From Azospirillum agricola (GTDB lineage: Bacteria > Pseudomonadota > Alphaproteobacteria > Azospirillales > Azospirillaceae), in contig NZ_JAGINM010000020.1 in assembly GCF_017876095.1 (NCBI RefSeq), positions 85,668 through 149,667 of the forward strand: DNA of 64,000 bases. Reading direction: 5' to 3'. Positions 21,581 through 31,680 of this stretch are shown one piece after another. Numbering within the stretch: the first letter of the stretch is position 1; each line of letters starts with the position of its first letter. The position numbers and the translations under genes are program-made. The notes below the pieces were generated by a model. That model had not been told where the DNA came from, did no database searches, and was given only the letters and a program-made list of their open reading frames with translations.

Positions 21581-23767
21581 TTAATCCACGGCGCGGGCGA
21601 AACCGGCTTTGCGTGCCGCATCGTTCTTGCGGGCGCGATACCAAGCGGCGGTTTCGATGGTGTGCAGCCAGTCGAGATCCTCTTCGCTGATCTCGGCGTC
21701 GGCGGCGATCCGCGCCTCGATCTCGACCGCCCGGCGCCACCAACGATCCTCCGGCTTCTCGGCCGCCGCCGCCGGGGCGGCGATCCGGCGGGCAATGTCG
21801 GCGGTGCGGGCCTGCTCGGCCTCGTCGCGCGGCCGGGGTGCGGCCGGGGCGGCGGCGGTGAGCGCGCGTTGGGTGGCGATCAGGCCGACCGAGGTCGGAG
21901 CGGGCGGGGGCAGGGCGGCGACCGGCGGCGGCGCGGCGGTGGGCAGCGCGGTGACGGTGGCCGCCGGCTTGCCGATCAGGGCGTCGGCCAACTCGTGCGG
22001 CTTGAATTTTGTCTTGGCGGTGCGGAGGGCGGCCTTTCCGGCAGCGATGAACTGCCTTTGCAGTTCCTTGGCCTCGGCGGCCAGAGCGGCACGGGACAAG
22101 CCGGCGCGCTCCGGGTTCTCGGCGATGCACAGGAACTCGAAGGGTTCGGGTCGGTAGACCCACACCCGGCCCATGTCCTCCGGGTCGAGGCGGACGTCGA
22201 AGCGCTCGCCGGTGTTGATGTGGGGGATCAACTCGACCGCCCAGAAATCGGCGTTTTCGACCCGGATGCCCTTCTTTCCGACCGCGCGGTCGCCACCGTC
22301 CGGGGCCGGCATCAGCAGCAGGTCGAGCTGGCGCTCATCGACCAGCCGCGCCACCCGGCCGGCGCAGCTCTCGGCCAGGGCGGCGGGGGTACGGTCGCCC
22401 AGCCCTTCGTGGGGCCGGTGCTGGTAGACGTTCTCCACCCAGGTGTCGGAAAGGTTCTGAAGCTCCAGGCCGGTCAGCTGCGCCTGGAAGACGTCGGCGT
22501 CGGCCTCGCCCATCCGGCTGGCGAAGGTCTCGCGTGACCGGATGGCCTGACGGGCGGCGACGTTGTGGCCGACATAACCCGGCAAGAGCGGCATGAAAGA
22601 ATGCTGCACGGTGCCGATGGCGCGCTCGACGTGCGGCTTCTGCTCGGGGCTGTAGGGGGTGCAGGTCGGATGGGCGGCGCCGAGAAGGAAGTAGGCGCGC
22701 TCCGCCTCGCGGCTGACGAAGTCGGATCCGTTGTCCGTCTTGATCGCCTCGGGCATGCCCCAGGCCAGGACGGCGCGGCGGATCAGCAGCAGAACGGCCG
22801 AGGTGCGGGGCACCTTGGTGACCAGCACCATGATCCGGCGCGTGTAGACGTCCACCACCACATAGATGGAATGACGCCCGTCTGTGAGCATGACGTCGGC
22901 CGGAGAGGCGTCGATCTCCCAGAGTTGGTTGGGTCGCTCGATGCCCTCGCTGTAGGAGCCGACTGCGGCGCGGTGGCGGTTCTTCCATTCGTCGGGATTG
23001 GTGAGCGCTAGATGAAGCTGGCGGTTCTTGGCCTTCCAGTCCTGCCACAGAACGCCCAAGCGCCGCTCACTGGGCATCGGACGGCTCGTGCCGTCGAACA
23101 GTTCCAGATCCTCGCCGAAGCGCTGCACGAGGAGCTGGCGAACAGCCTGCATCGACAGGTTCGGGTTCTCCACCAGCACGGCGACCATGTAGCTCTTGAC
23201 GTCCATGACTGCGCTGTCGAGCACGCCCGTGCCCTTGCGATTGCCATAGCGACCGGCAAGGCCCGCTGCGTCGCCCGTCGCACGGGCCTTCGCCCAGCGT
23301 TCCAGCGTCGACATGCTGATGGTCGGGCTGGCGGCGCGGACCCAATCCGGCACGTCGATCTGCCGGGCGTTGTAGAACCCGACGAACTTGTGGCGGGCGG
23401 GCGTCAGGGCGTCGCCGCTGGCTTCCTTGAACCGGTCGAAGGCGAGCAGGATCGCCAGCTTGTAGTCCTGTCGGAACTGGGCTTCGAGCGTACTGGGCAG
23501 AGCGGACACAGGAGCCTTGGCGACGGCGGGCAAGGCCGGAACGGCAGTCACCACCGCATCGGATGCCGCCTGCCGGCCCAGCGCTAGCCGTGCTTCTTCC
23601 GGCAAAGATGAAACGTGGTATTCAAGGCCGCCGCCGCGTCCTCTCCGAGGACGGGTAGGCCCCCAGCCTTCAGCCTGCGCCCGCTTCAGAAAACCTTGCT
23701 TCGATCCAGGGATCCCTGGGAGGCCCAAGGCTGCCCATTTAGTGGGAGAGCGCCATTCCGTCGTCAT
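21581..23767 (-). CDS. A: DDE transposase (MuA-like)
   Basis: The product has 728 residues. The N-terminal winged-helix (EWRSPTKWAALGLPGIPGS) binds DNA. The catalytic core has D in LWEIDASPADVML (about 286), D in AIKTDNGSDFVS (about 345) and E in KPHVERAIGTVQHSF (about 381), a D-D-35-E arrangement. A beta-barrel part (VWVYRPEPFEFLCIAEN) and an alanine/proline-rich C-terminal tail, probably contacting B, follow. It cuts and joins phage ends during integration and replicative transposition. The repeats at 26377 to 26541 are its likely end sites. Confidence 0.97.
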   Translation of the reverse strand: MTTEWRSPTKWAALGLPGIPGSKQGFLKRAQAEGWGPTRPRRGRGGGLEYHVSSLPEEARLALGRQAASDAVVTAVPALPAVAKAPVSALPSTLEAQFRQDYKLAILLAFDRFKEASGDALTPARHKFVGFYNARQIDVPDWVRAASPTISMSTLERWAKARATGDAAGLAGRYGNRKGTGVLDSAVMDVKSYMVAVLVENPNLSMQAVRQLLVQRFGEDLELFDGTSRPMPSERRLGVLWQDWKAKNRQLHLALTNPDEWKNRHRAAVGSYSEGIERPNQLWEIDASPADVMLTDGRHSIYVVVDVYTRRIMVLVTKVPRTSAVLLLIRRAVLAWGMPEAIKTDNGSDFVSREAERAYFLLGAAHPTCTPYSPEQKPHVERAIGTVQHSFMPLLPGYVGHNVAARQAIRSRETFASRMGEADADVFQAQLTGLELQNLSDTWVENVYQHRPHEGLGDRTPAALAESCAGRVARLVDERQLDLLLMPAPDGGDRAVGKKGIRVENADFWAVELIPHINTGERFDVRLDPEDMGRVWVYRPEPFEFLCIAENPERAGLSRAALAAEAKELQRQFIAAGKAALRTAKTKFKPHELADALIGKPAATVTALPTAAPPPVAALPPPAPTSVGLIATQRALTAAAPAAPRPRDEAEQARTADIARRIAAPAAAAEKPEDRWWRRAVEIEARIAADAEISEEDLDWLHTIETAAWYRARKNDAARKAGFARAVD

Positions 23768-23773
23768 GACACA

Positions 23774-24247
23774 TCAAGCCCGTGTGCGACCGGTCAGCGC
23801 CGGCCGCAGGTTCATGTATTCACGGAGCATTGCGTCACCGGCTTCAAGCATGCGGCCGGCTTCAAGTTCGTCGATGCGGCCATCACCAAAGGCGGTGGCA
23901 AATTCAGCAAACAGGCTTGAGGCATGTTGGGCGATCTGCCCAACATTTTTCGGGATCGCTTCGGCTTCCGGATCAATTGCGATGGGAAGAAGTGTACAGT
24001 TGGCTTCTACCGCCAGCCATTCTGTGACAACCGGAGAGCCGCAATACCTTTCCAGTGCGGCAACGATATCGGCCGGCATGTGCGAGTTGACGTCCTCCTC
24101 GCTGTCGTTGGAGTAACGGAAGAGCTGCGAGCGACTAACCCGCGCGACCATCGCAGCACGCGGGTAACCACCGCATTGTTCGATCAAATCCGCGACAGCC
24201 GCCTTCAGAGTGCCAGGGCGACGTTGCTTGTAGGGGGATTTAGACAT
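23774..24247 (-). CDS. Phage regulator, CII/CP76-like, upstream of transposase
   Basis: The product has 157 residues starting MSKSPYKQRRPGTLKAAVAD, then IEQCGGYPRAAMVARVSRSQ with a likely helix-turn-helix, LERYCGSPVVTEWLAVEANC and a helical C-terminal part. It resembles the phage regulatory (CP76/CII) proteins found next to A in B3- and RcapMu-like phages. GGGA lies seven bases before the ATG. It is six bases from the transposase start. The family name is tentative. Confidence 0.65.
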   Translation of the reverse strand: MSKSPYKQRRPGTLKAAVADLIEQCGGYPRAAMVARVSRSQLFRYSNDSEEDVNSHMPADIVAALERYCGSPVVTEWLAVEANCTLLPIAIDPEAEAIPKNVGQIAQHASSLFAEFATAFGDGRIDELEAGRMLEAGDAMLREYMNLRPALTGRTRA

Positions 24248-24314
24248 CGTTGTTCCCGTTGTGCCTGTGGCGGTTGCTCTGAGAACGTCCGGAAGCATGA
24301 TTTCGGAGGATGAA

Positions 24315-24563
24315 ATGAAACTACGGGCTGCTCTGTTCGACGTTGATACGGAACGTTTCTTGGCACCCGCCGTGGCTGGTTTGTGTGTGGCGGTCAGGTC
24401 TGGAGCGGCGCCTCTGTCCTTGGCTTTGGTCCGGATGACCGGGCTGCTTCTCAACTGGGCGTCGGCAACCATGGCTGTAGGCCAGCTTTACCGGCGACGT
24501 TACGCAGCCTCCCGTGAAGGCACGGGGCGGGTGCGCCGAAGCCGCATTCCTGCGGCGTCATAG
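24315..24563 (+). CDS. Possible small plus-strand protein opposite ner (82 aa)
   Basis: GGAGGATGAA precedes the ATG at ideal spacing and an 82-residue frame follows, with a hydrophobic middle (LAPAVAGLCVAVRSGAAPLS, LVRMTGLLLNWASATMAV) and a basic tail rich in R. It runs against the early operon and its last 64 bases overlap ner. It could be a small membrane protein expressed in the lysogen or a chance frame. Only the ribosome site argues for it. Confidence 0.3.
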   Translation: MKLRAALFDVDTERFLAPAVAGLCVAVRSGAAPLSLALVRMTGLLLNWASATMAVGQLYRRRYAASREGTGRVRRSRIPAAS

Positions 24564-24790
24564 CGATCAGGAAACAGGGCCTGCACCGGCAGACGAAGCT
24601 TTGCCGCAATGGCTTGCTCCCAGCGGACCGACCCCATCCTCAAAGCGAGTGCACCAGCCTGTCGCGTGCAGCCAAGCTCCTGCGCGATAGCAGCAAGGCT
24701 GCTGCCCGCAAGCTTCAGTTCACCAAGGATCCATTGGGTCCGGCGGGGTAGGTCAGCGGGGACCTGATTGTTGTGTTGTTTCGCCTGCAT
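24500..24790 (-). CDS. ner: Ner-like early regulator
   Basis: The product has 96 residues if the ATG at 24790 is used; an ATG at 24811 in the same frame is an alternative. WILGELKLAGSSLAAIAQEL is the first part of the Ner helix-turn-helix, followed by ALALRMGSVRWEQAIAAKL and LPVQALFPDRYDAAG, corresponding to the Ner ending with I-A-x-x-L-G-x-x-P-x-x-I-W-P-x-R-Y. In Mu, Ner represses the early and repressor promoters during lytic growth. It is the first gene of the leftward early operon, facing the repressor. Confidence 0.85.
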   Translation of the reverse strand: MQAKQHNNQVPADLPRRTQWILGELKLAGSSLAAIAQELGCTRQAGALALRMGSVRWEQAIAAKLRLPVQALFPDRYDAAGMRLRRTRPVPSREAA

Positions 24791-24793
24791 TCT

Positions 24794-24839
24794 TGTCACG
24801 TCAATTGACATGGATATTGTCGTACCCCGAAAGCGTACG
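24794..24839. promoter_or_regulatory. Operator-like inverted repeats between ner and repressor
   Basis: Two short inverted repeats lie in the divergent control region: TGTCA (24794) with TGACA (24806), seven bases apart, and CGTAC (24821) with GTACG (24835), nine bases apart. A weak leftward promoter can be read on the minus strand as TTGAAT, 17 bases, TACGAC overlapping the second repeat. The layout fits binding sites for Ner and the repressor. None was tested by comparison. Confidence 0.45.
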
Positions 24840-24929
24840 GCATTCAAGGCAAACTTTCGATCTGGAAACCGTTGCCGGATCGGATGACCCTTGTCAGAGG
24901 GTCGCCACGGAAAAAATTAAGGATTTACA

Positions 24930-25481
24930 ATGGCTAATGCGGACCGGTCGCTTCGCGACGAACCGGAAACCGGGGTTGTCGGTTCCGGCTCCGAATTGGC
25001 AACCCGCATGGATGCGGTGGTTCGCTTATTCGAGACGAAAACTTTGGCAGCCAAGGCCGCAGGCATTACGCCTGAGCAGCTTTCAAGGCAGCTGAAAGCG
25101 CTAAATCGTCCGTTCTTCGACACAATGGCACGCCTTTGTATAGCAAAGGGCGTGTCCTTGGATTGGATTGCCACAGGTGAAGGAGCAATGCTTCAAAGAG
25201 ATCGATCCAGTTTATCTTCAGATACCTCTGGATCAACCGGCGAAATTTTGTTGAATAACTTAGTGCAGGGCTTGGAAATATATCTGCGCCATAAAGATTT
25301 GAAACCTCAGCCTGCCCAGAAAGCACGCATGATTGTCATATTCTATAGAATTCTTTCGCGCTGGCGGGAGCAGCTTATCGAGTCTGGAAGCGAATTGCCG
25401 ATGCACCTACGTGCTGTCGATCATCCAGTCGACATCGCTGCACACCCAATTTTGTCAGAAGTCGTTGGCCTTATCGACTGA
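24930..25481 (+). CDS. Phage repressor, HTH type without peptidase domain
   Basis: The product has 183 residues on the opposite strand to the early operon, with TAAGGA six bases before the ATG. Residues 22 to 80 (ATRMDAVVRLFETKTLAAKA, ITPEQLSRQLKALNR, WIATGEGAM) form a CI-type N-terminal domain as in B3- and D3112-like repressors. The C-terminal half has no S24 serine-lysine peptidase motif, so RecA-driven self-cleavage is unlikely. Position and strand make it the lysogeny repressor. GC is lower than in neighbouring genes. Confidence 0.83.
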   Translation: MANADRSLRDEPETGVVGSGSELATRMDAVVRLFETKTLAAKAAGITPEQLSRQLKALNRPFFDTMARLCIAKGVSLDWIATGEGAMLQRDRSSLSSDTSGSTGEILLNNLVQGLEIYLRHKDLKPQPAQKARMIVIFYRILSRWREQLIESGSELPMHLRAVDHPVDIAAHPILSEVVGLID

Positions 25482-25876
25482 ATATCGAAAACTTATCGTG
25501 TTAATGCGCATACATATTGGTCGACGCCCGATGGTTCTTAAACCAAAACTATCGGATGTGGAATGCGTTTAGGCTGAGCAGATTTCTCATCGCTGGTGGT
25601 TCGGACACGCGGCAACGCTTCCGCGTGTCGCGTAACATTTCTAAATGTTGCAGTAGGTATCTTGCTTTTTTAAATTTATCGGTGGCAATATTTTCGCTCC
25701 GCACAACCTAGGTGACATACTTACGTATGTCGCTGATGAAGAGCGGGGCCGGGGCTGGTAACCCCGGTCGCGGGCGTGGGCACACCCGTTTGAGAGAACA
25801 ACATCAAGGGTCTCGATGAGGCCCCTCCCCCAGCTCTGCCGCGCGCGGCGGTGCCGGAATAGCATGGAGTGTGCCA
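25482..25876. other. Non-coding, hairpin-dense stretch after the repressor
   Basis: About 395 bases without a convincing gene. Seven perfect or near-perfect hairpins lie here: 25604 to 25629 (GACACGCGG/CCGCGTGTC), 25634 to 25649 (AACATTT/AAATGTT), 25714 to 25731 (GACATAC/GTATGTC), 25749 to 25767 (CCGGGG/CCCCGG), 25808 to 25824 (GGGTCTC/GAGGCCC), 25838 to 25849 (GCCGCGCGCGGC), and a weaker CGGG/CCCG pair between 25770 and 25790. A T-run after 25664 could make the second one a terminator for the repressor. The rest is unexplained. Confidence 0.5.
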
Positions 25877-26098
25877 ATGGTTGGTTACCCGCCGACGATA
25901 ACCCCCACCGAAACCGCAGAGTTAGCATCTATCCTGCAAACCCTGGCGGCTGAGAGGGACGCTCGTCGTCGATTTCTGTGTTTCGCATCAAAGGCTGGCT
26001 GGCACAGACTTCCCCGTTCCAGATCGCGGTTTGCTTCCCCAGACTATCATTGCGATCACGATAGAAAAAGTGGCTGTTCCGACCACTTCCGCACCTAA
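25877..26098 (+). CDS. Possible small protein, perhaps frameshifted (73 aa)
   Basis: An ATG seven bases after GGAG opens a 73-residue frame (PTITPTETAELASILQTLAA, then a basic RDARRRF part). After about residue 43 the frame turns low-quality, while the +1 frame over 26003 to 26190 reads more like protein (LLPQTIIAITIEKVAVPTTS). This may be one gene with a frameshift, or a short gene followed by chance coding. Confidence 0.3.
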   Translation: MVGYPPTITPTETAELASILQTLAAERDARRRFLCFASKAGWHRLPRSRSRFASPDYHCDHDRKSGCSDHFRT

Positions 26099-26140
26099 TT
26101 CGCAAAACGCAACAGACAACATCCAAAATGGGATGCAAAA

Positions 26141-26419
26141 ATGGAAAACTCCAAAATTCAGCGAGCAACATCTATCACAGCTGGTTTTCTAACATTGGCA
26201 GGGTTGCTTCTTATGATAAGTGGAGTTGCTCTTTTTGCAATTCCCGTTTTTGGTCCAATTGCCGGTATCGTTGCGCTCATCGGTGGCGCCGTAATTATAG
26301 GACTTGGCTCTCTCCGCTCTGGACAACTCGACCTGATTTATGAACTGCGCCTCGTCCGCGCGGAGATCAATGACGCGACGTCAAACCATGTGGCGCGAAC
26401 CGATACCACTGAACGGTGA
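26141..26419 (+). CDS. Small membrane protein near the prophage left end
   Basis: The product has 92 residues with two close membrane spans (SITAGFLTLAGLLLMISGVA, PIAGIVALIGGAVIIGLGSL) and a cytoplasmic C-terminal part with RLVRAEINDATSNH. It is expressed in the same direction as the repressor. Its 3' end overlaps the inner transposase-site-like repeat at 26377. Superinfection exclusion is plausible for a lysogen-expressed membrane protein here but is a guess. Confidence 0.55.
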   Translation: MENSKIQRATSITAGFLTLAGLLLMISGVALFAIPVFGPIAGIVALIGGAVIIGLGSLRSGQLDLIYELRLVRAEINDATSNHVARTDTTER

Positions 26420-26551
26420 AGGATGGTTTGACGTTGAAAGGACGCGGAGGCCGGAAAACTCAATGTTTCCAACCCTCCGCGTCCCAGTTTATCCCCGAAA
26501 ATCCCGCCAAATCCCACCGTCAACCTACGTCAAACCATTGATCCCTTTACA
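26377..26551 (-). other. Prophage left end with three transposase-site-like repeats (attL)
   Basis: Counting inward from the terminus at 26,551, ATGGTTTGACGT occurs 14 to 25 bases in (L1, minus strand, 26527 to 26538), about 117 to 131 in on the opposite strand (L2, 26421 to 26435) and about 163 to 175 in (L3, minus strand, 26377 to 26389). Steps of roughly 105 and 45 bases resemble the L1-L2-L3 spacing of Mu attL as I recall it. The outermost bases read 5'-TGTAAAGGGATCA. The 5 bases outside (CGCCC, 26552 to 26556) should be the target duplication. Confidence 0.8.
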
Positions 26552-26727
26552 CGCCCCTGCGCGACGATGCACAGCGCCGGCTCGTGCAGCGTGTGCAGCG
26601 GCTCGGTCGGCCGCGAGGAGCGGATCAGCACGACGCGCGGCAGGGCGGTGGCGTGGACGCCGTCTTCCCCGGCGTATCGTTCAATCAGCGCCGCCAGCGG
26701 TGCCGCCAGCCTGTCCGGAGACGTCAT
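26552..26727 (-). pseudogene. AraC-family regulator, 5' fragment broken by prophage
   Basis: Starting from the ATG at 26727 after GGAGGAAA, 58 residues (LAAPLAALIERYAGEDGVHA, TEPLHTLHEPALCIVAQGR) match the start of the AraC_N-type regulators, which normally continue K-R-x-x-x-G after AQGR. Here the frame enters phage DNA (V-K-G-S-M-V-stop). The remaining gene should lie beyond the other prophage end. Regulators of this class usually face and control an adjacent oxidoreductase gene, here the SDR at 26933. Confidence 0.85.
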
Positions 26728-26932
26728 GGATTTTCCTCCGTCATCGTCCGGTTGGAAGGATAGCGCCCGCCGGCCGGGCCGCAACAGCCGTGATCCTCCG
26801 GCCCGCCGCTTTGGAGGATCGTGCAAGAGACGGCGAGGTCTGGTCTACCGCCGCCCCCGCCGGTCCGGTCATGGTTGGCTCCATTCCGGGGCGCCGCAGC
26901 GGCGCCCTGCCCAAGCGGAAAGGATCATCCCC

Positions 26933-27682
26933 ATGACCTCCACCACCTCCACCCTCCTCGCCGGCAAGGTCGTCGCCATCACCGGCGCCAGCAGCGGCAT
27001 CGGCGAGGCCACCGCGCGGCTGCTCGCCGCCAACGGCGCCCATGTGGTGCTGGGCGCCCGGCGGCTCGACCGCCTCCAGGCCATCGCCGATTCCATCACC
27101 GGGGCCGGCGGCAGCGTGCGCGTCCGGGCGCTCGACGTCACCGACCGGGCCGACATGGAGGCCTTCGTCAACGCCGCCCGCGACGGCTTCGGCCGCCTCG
27201 ACGTGATGGTCAACAACGCCGGCGTCATGCCGCTGTCGCCGCTGTCCGCCCTGAAGCTCGACGAATGGGACCGGATGATCGACGTGAACATCCGCGGCGT
27301 CCTCCACGGCATCGCGGCGGCCCTGCCGATCATGGAGGCGCAGGGCTTCGGCCAGTTCGTCAACCTGTCCTCCATCGGCGGGCACGCGGTCTACCCGACC
27401 GCCGCCGTCTATTGCGCGACGAAATACGCGGTGCGGGCGATCTCGGACGGGCTGCGGCAGGAGACCGACCGCATCCGCGTCACCGTGGTGTCGCCGGGCA
27501 CCACCGAATCCGAGCTGGCGGACACGATCACCGACCCCGGCAGCCGCGAGGGCATGAAGGATTTCCGCCGCATCTGCATCCCGGCGGACGCCATCGCGCG
27601 GGCCGTGCTGTACGCCGTCTCGCAGCCGGCCGAGGTCGACGTCAGCGAGCTGATCGTCCGCCCGACCGCCAGCCCCTATTGA
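26933..27682 (+). CDS. Short-chain dehydrogenase/reductase
   Basis: The enzyme has 249 residues. The cofactor motif is TGASSGIG (19 to 26 region), followed by NNAG at about 93, NLSSIGG and the active-site Y-C-A-T-K. The ARR after the second strand suggests NADP(H). AAAGGA lies nine bases before the ATG. Its divergent neighbour is the disrupted AraC regulator, probably its former controller. Substrate unknown; the family resembles YdfG/serine-type or broad-range aldehyde reductases. Confidence 0.9.
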   Translation: MTSTTSTLLAGKVVAITGASSGIGEATARLLAANGAHVVLGARRLDRLQAIADSITGAGGSVRVRALDVTDRADMEAFVNAARDGFGRLDVMVNNAGVMPLSPLSALKLDEWDRMIDVNIRGVLHGIAAALPIMEAQGFGQFVNLSSIGGHAVYPTAAVYCATKYAVRAISDGLRQETDRIRVTVVSPGTTESELADTITDPGSREGMKDFRRICIPADAIARAVLYAVSQPAEVDVSELIVRPTASPY

Positions 27683-27791
27683 CCACGCCCGCCGGAAGAG
27701 GGGTTGCCAAAAGCCCCTTCCCCGCCCGATCCTGCGCCCCCGGCCCGGCTTTGCCCGGCCGGTCCGCGCAGCGAGGGAGAGCACCGCCGGC

Positions 27792-28502
27792 ATGGACAGC
27801 GTCACCGATCCCACCGACTCCCCCGCCAATCCTCTGTCCGTCTTCGACGCGGTCGCCGGGCGGCGCAGCGTCCGCGCCTTCACCGCCACGCCGGTCCCCC
27901 GGGAGACGGTGGAGCGCATCCTCGATCTGGCCGCCCGCGCGCCCAGCGGCTCCAACATCCAGCCCTGGAAGGTGCACGCCGTCGCCGGGGCGGCGCGCGC
28001 GGCGCTGTCGGCCGATCTGCTCGCCGATCACGAGGCCGGCGTCCCGGAGGAGCCCGAATACGCCTATTATCCCGAGAACTGGACGGAGCCCTACCTCGCC
28101 CGCCGCCGGAAGGTGGGGTGGGATCTCTACGGCGCGCTCGGCATCGCCAAGGGCGACCGCGAGCGCATGGCCCGCCAGCACGGCCGCAACTGGGACCTCT
28201 TCGGCGCGCCGGTCGGGCTGTTCTTCACCATCGACCGCGTGATGGGCAAGGGCGGCTGGCTCGACCTCGGCATGTTCATGCAGAACGTGATGATCGTCGC
28301 GCGCGGCTTCGGGCTGGAAACCTGCCCGCAGGCCGCCTTCTGCTACCGCCACGCCATCGTGCGGCGGCATCTCGCCCTGTCCGACGCGGAGATCCTGGCC
28401 TGCGGCATGGCGCTCGGCCACGCCGACTGGTCGGCACCGGAGAACGGCTTCGCGACGGAACGCGAGCCGGCGGCCGGCTTCACGCGCTTCGTCGGATTCT
28501 GA
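27792..28502 (+). CDS. Nitroreductase-family FMN oxidoreductase
   Basis: The enzyme has 236 residues, with RRSVRAFTATPVPRETVERI and ARAPSGSNIQPWKVH giving the FMN-contacting N-terminal motifs, GMFMQNVMIVARGFGLETCP the central helix and MALGHADW the C-terminal loop. The PnbA/NfnB subgroup has this size and the long EYAYYPENWTEPY insert. It reduces nitroaromatics or quinones with NAD(P)H. It follows the SDR gene by 109 bases on the same strand. Confidence 0.9.
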   Translation: MDSVTDPTDSPANPLSVFDAVAGRRSVRAFTATPVPRETVERILDLAARAPSGSNIQPWKVHAVAGAARAALSADLLADHEAGVPEEPEYAYYPENWTEPYLARRRKVGWDLYGALGIAKGDRERMARQHGRNWDLFGAPVGLFFTIDRVMGKGGWLDLGMFMQNVMIVARGFGLETCPQAAFCYRHAIVRRHLALSDAEILACGMALGHADWSAPENGFATEREPAAGFTRFVGF

Positions 28503-28505
28503 CCG

Positions 28506-29258
28506 CTACGCGCGGCCGAGCAGCGACGGCACCGCCGAGGACAGCAGCGCCACGCCGGAGGCGGTGAGAAGCACCAGCACGATCCTGCGGAAGGCCGCCT
28601 CGCTGATGCCGATGTAGAGCCGGGCGCCGAGGACCGTCGGGATCACCATGGCGGGGGCCATGACGGCGAACATCGGCAGCATCCGGGCGGTCAGCGTGCC
28701 GGTCGCGACATAGGCGGCCATGGTGACGGCCAGCGTCGCCAGATTGAAGTTCTGGATCACGCCGCGCTGGGTGTCCTTGCCCAACCCGCGCAGGCTGCAC
28801 CACAGCGTTGGGACCACGCCGGTGAAGCCGCCGACCCCGCCCATCACGCCGCCGATCAGCCCCACCACGCCGTCCGCCAACCGGCCGCCGGCGCGGATCG
28901 GCGGAAGCTGCCGCGCGAAGAGCATGACGGGGCACCACAGCACCAGCAGCGTGCCGAGCCCCAGCTTGAACAGCCGGGCATCCAGCGACGGCAGCAGCAT
29001 GACGCCGAGCGGAATCCCGACCACCCCGCCCAGCAGGAACGGCAGCAGCGTCCCGAGGTCGTAGGCCCGCCGGACGGACAGCGCCGCGATCACCTGCCCG
29101 GTCAGCCCGCCGGACACGGCAAGCACCGCCGCGAGCTGCGGTTCGACCGTCCAGGCCCAGACCGACATGGCGACCATGCTGAAGGCGAAGCCGGACAGCC
29201 CCTGCACGAATCCGGCGAGGACGGCTCCGAGCGCGATGCTCCACAACACGGGATCCAT
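28506..29258 (-). CDS. TauE/SafE-family membrane permease
   Basis: The protein has 250 residues with about eight membrane spans, starting MDPVLWSIALGAVLAGFVQG and ending with a final span over LLTASGVALLSSAVPSLL. The G-F-V-Q-G-L-S-G-F-(A/G) start and GGVMGGVGGFTGVVPTLW repeat half are family marks. These proteins export or import sulfite, sulfonates or carboxylates. It lies three bases from the nitroreductase stop, convergently. The start at 29258 is preferred over an upstream ATG because it begins at the first span. Confidence 0.88.
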   Translation of the reverse strand: MDPVLWSIALGAVLAGFVQGLSGFAFSMVAMSVWAWTVEPQLAAVLAVSGGLTGQVIAALSVRRAYDLGTLLPFLLGGVVGIPLGVMLLPSLDARLFKLGLGTLLVLWCPVMLFARQLPPIRAGGRLADGVVGLIGGVMGGVGGFTGVVPTLWCSLRGLGKDTQRGVIQNFNLATLAVTMAAYVATGTLTARMLPMFAVMAPAMVIPTVLGARLYIGISEAAFRRIVLVLLTASGVALLSSAVPSLLGRA

Positions 29259-29438
29259 CAGGAGACCGCCAGCCAGCAGGCCGTCAGCCGGAAGACTGTC
29301 CACCGGGAGGCCATCGGGCGCCGTTCCATCCGTTTTCCGGCGGGCACCCTAATCGGTTCCGGGAGCGGCGGACAAGCCCCCCCTTTCACCGCCGCCTTCG
29401 CCGTTCCCGCCGTCACCCATCGATACGCCCGGTCCGGC

Positions 29439-31496
<2,058 letters not shown>

Positions 31497-31680
31497 GACC
31501 CGTGTGCCCTGCGCTGCCGGCCCCTGATTGGACCAACACCATAGCAAATATTTGCGTTCCGTCAGGCCCCGCGCGCCACGCCCGGTCGATGCCCGGTCCA
31601 CGCCGTCGCGGGGAAGCGTCGCTCTTGCAATCGCCGGACGCGCACCGGCATGATCCGCCGCATCGTCACGAGGATCCGCG

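Larger units (their letters stand above)
1..26551 (-). mobile_element. Mu-like transposable prophage, partial (left-end portion)
   Basis: Gene content and order follow transposable phages: repressor, Ner, DDE transposase A, AAA ATPase B, Gam, GemA, Mor-like activator, lysis genes, gp25 to gp28, portal, F, I, major capsid and gp35 to gp37. The left terminus is placed at 26,551 because the minus strand there reads TGTAAAGGGATCAATGGTTT, starting with the TG dinucleotide of Mu-type ends, and a host AraC-type reading frame stops making sense exactly at this point. The other end lies beyond position 1, so completeness cannot be judged. The tail gene at the window start looks siphoviral rather than Mu-like myoviral. 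No integrase is present. Confidence 0.93.

Noticed and set aside
24248..24472. Upstream extension of the regulator gene at 23774
   Set aside because: The minus frame stays open to 24472, but the added 75 residues are low-complexity T/A/S-rich, and the ATG at 24247 has a suitable ribosome site.
25604..25849. CRISPR array or retron
   Set aside because: The hairpins differ from one another, so there are no equal repeats with spacers, and no cas or reverse-transcriptase gene is near.
1..26551. Integrase-type prophage in a tRNA gene
   Set aside because: No tyrosine or serine integrase and no tRNA at the junction. The DDE transposase, B gene and TG-ended terminus in a protein gene show transposition instead.
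26567..26932. N-terminal extension of the SDR at 26933
   Set aside because: The open frame runs back over the AraC fragment on the other strand and its divergent promoter region. AAAGGA before the ATG at 26933 and the SDR family start support the shorter form.
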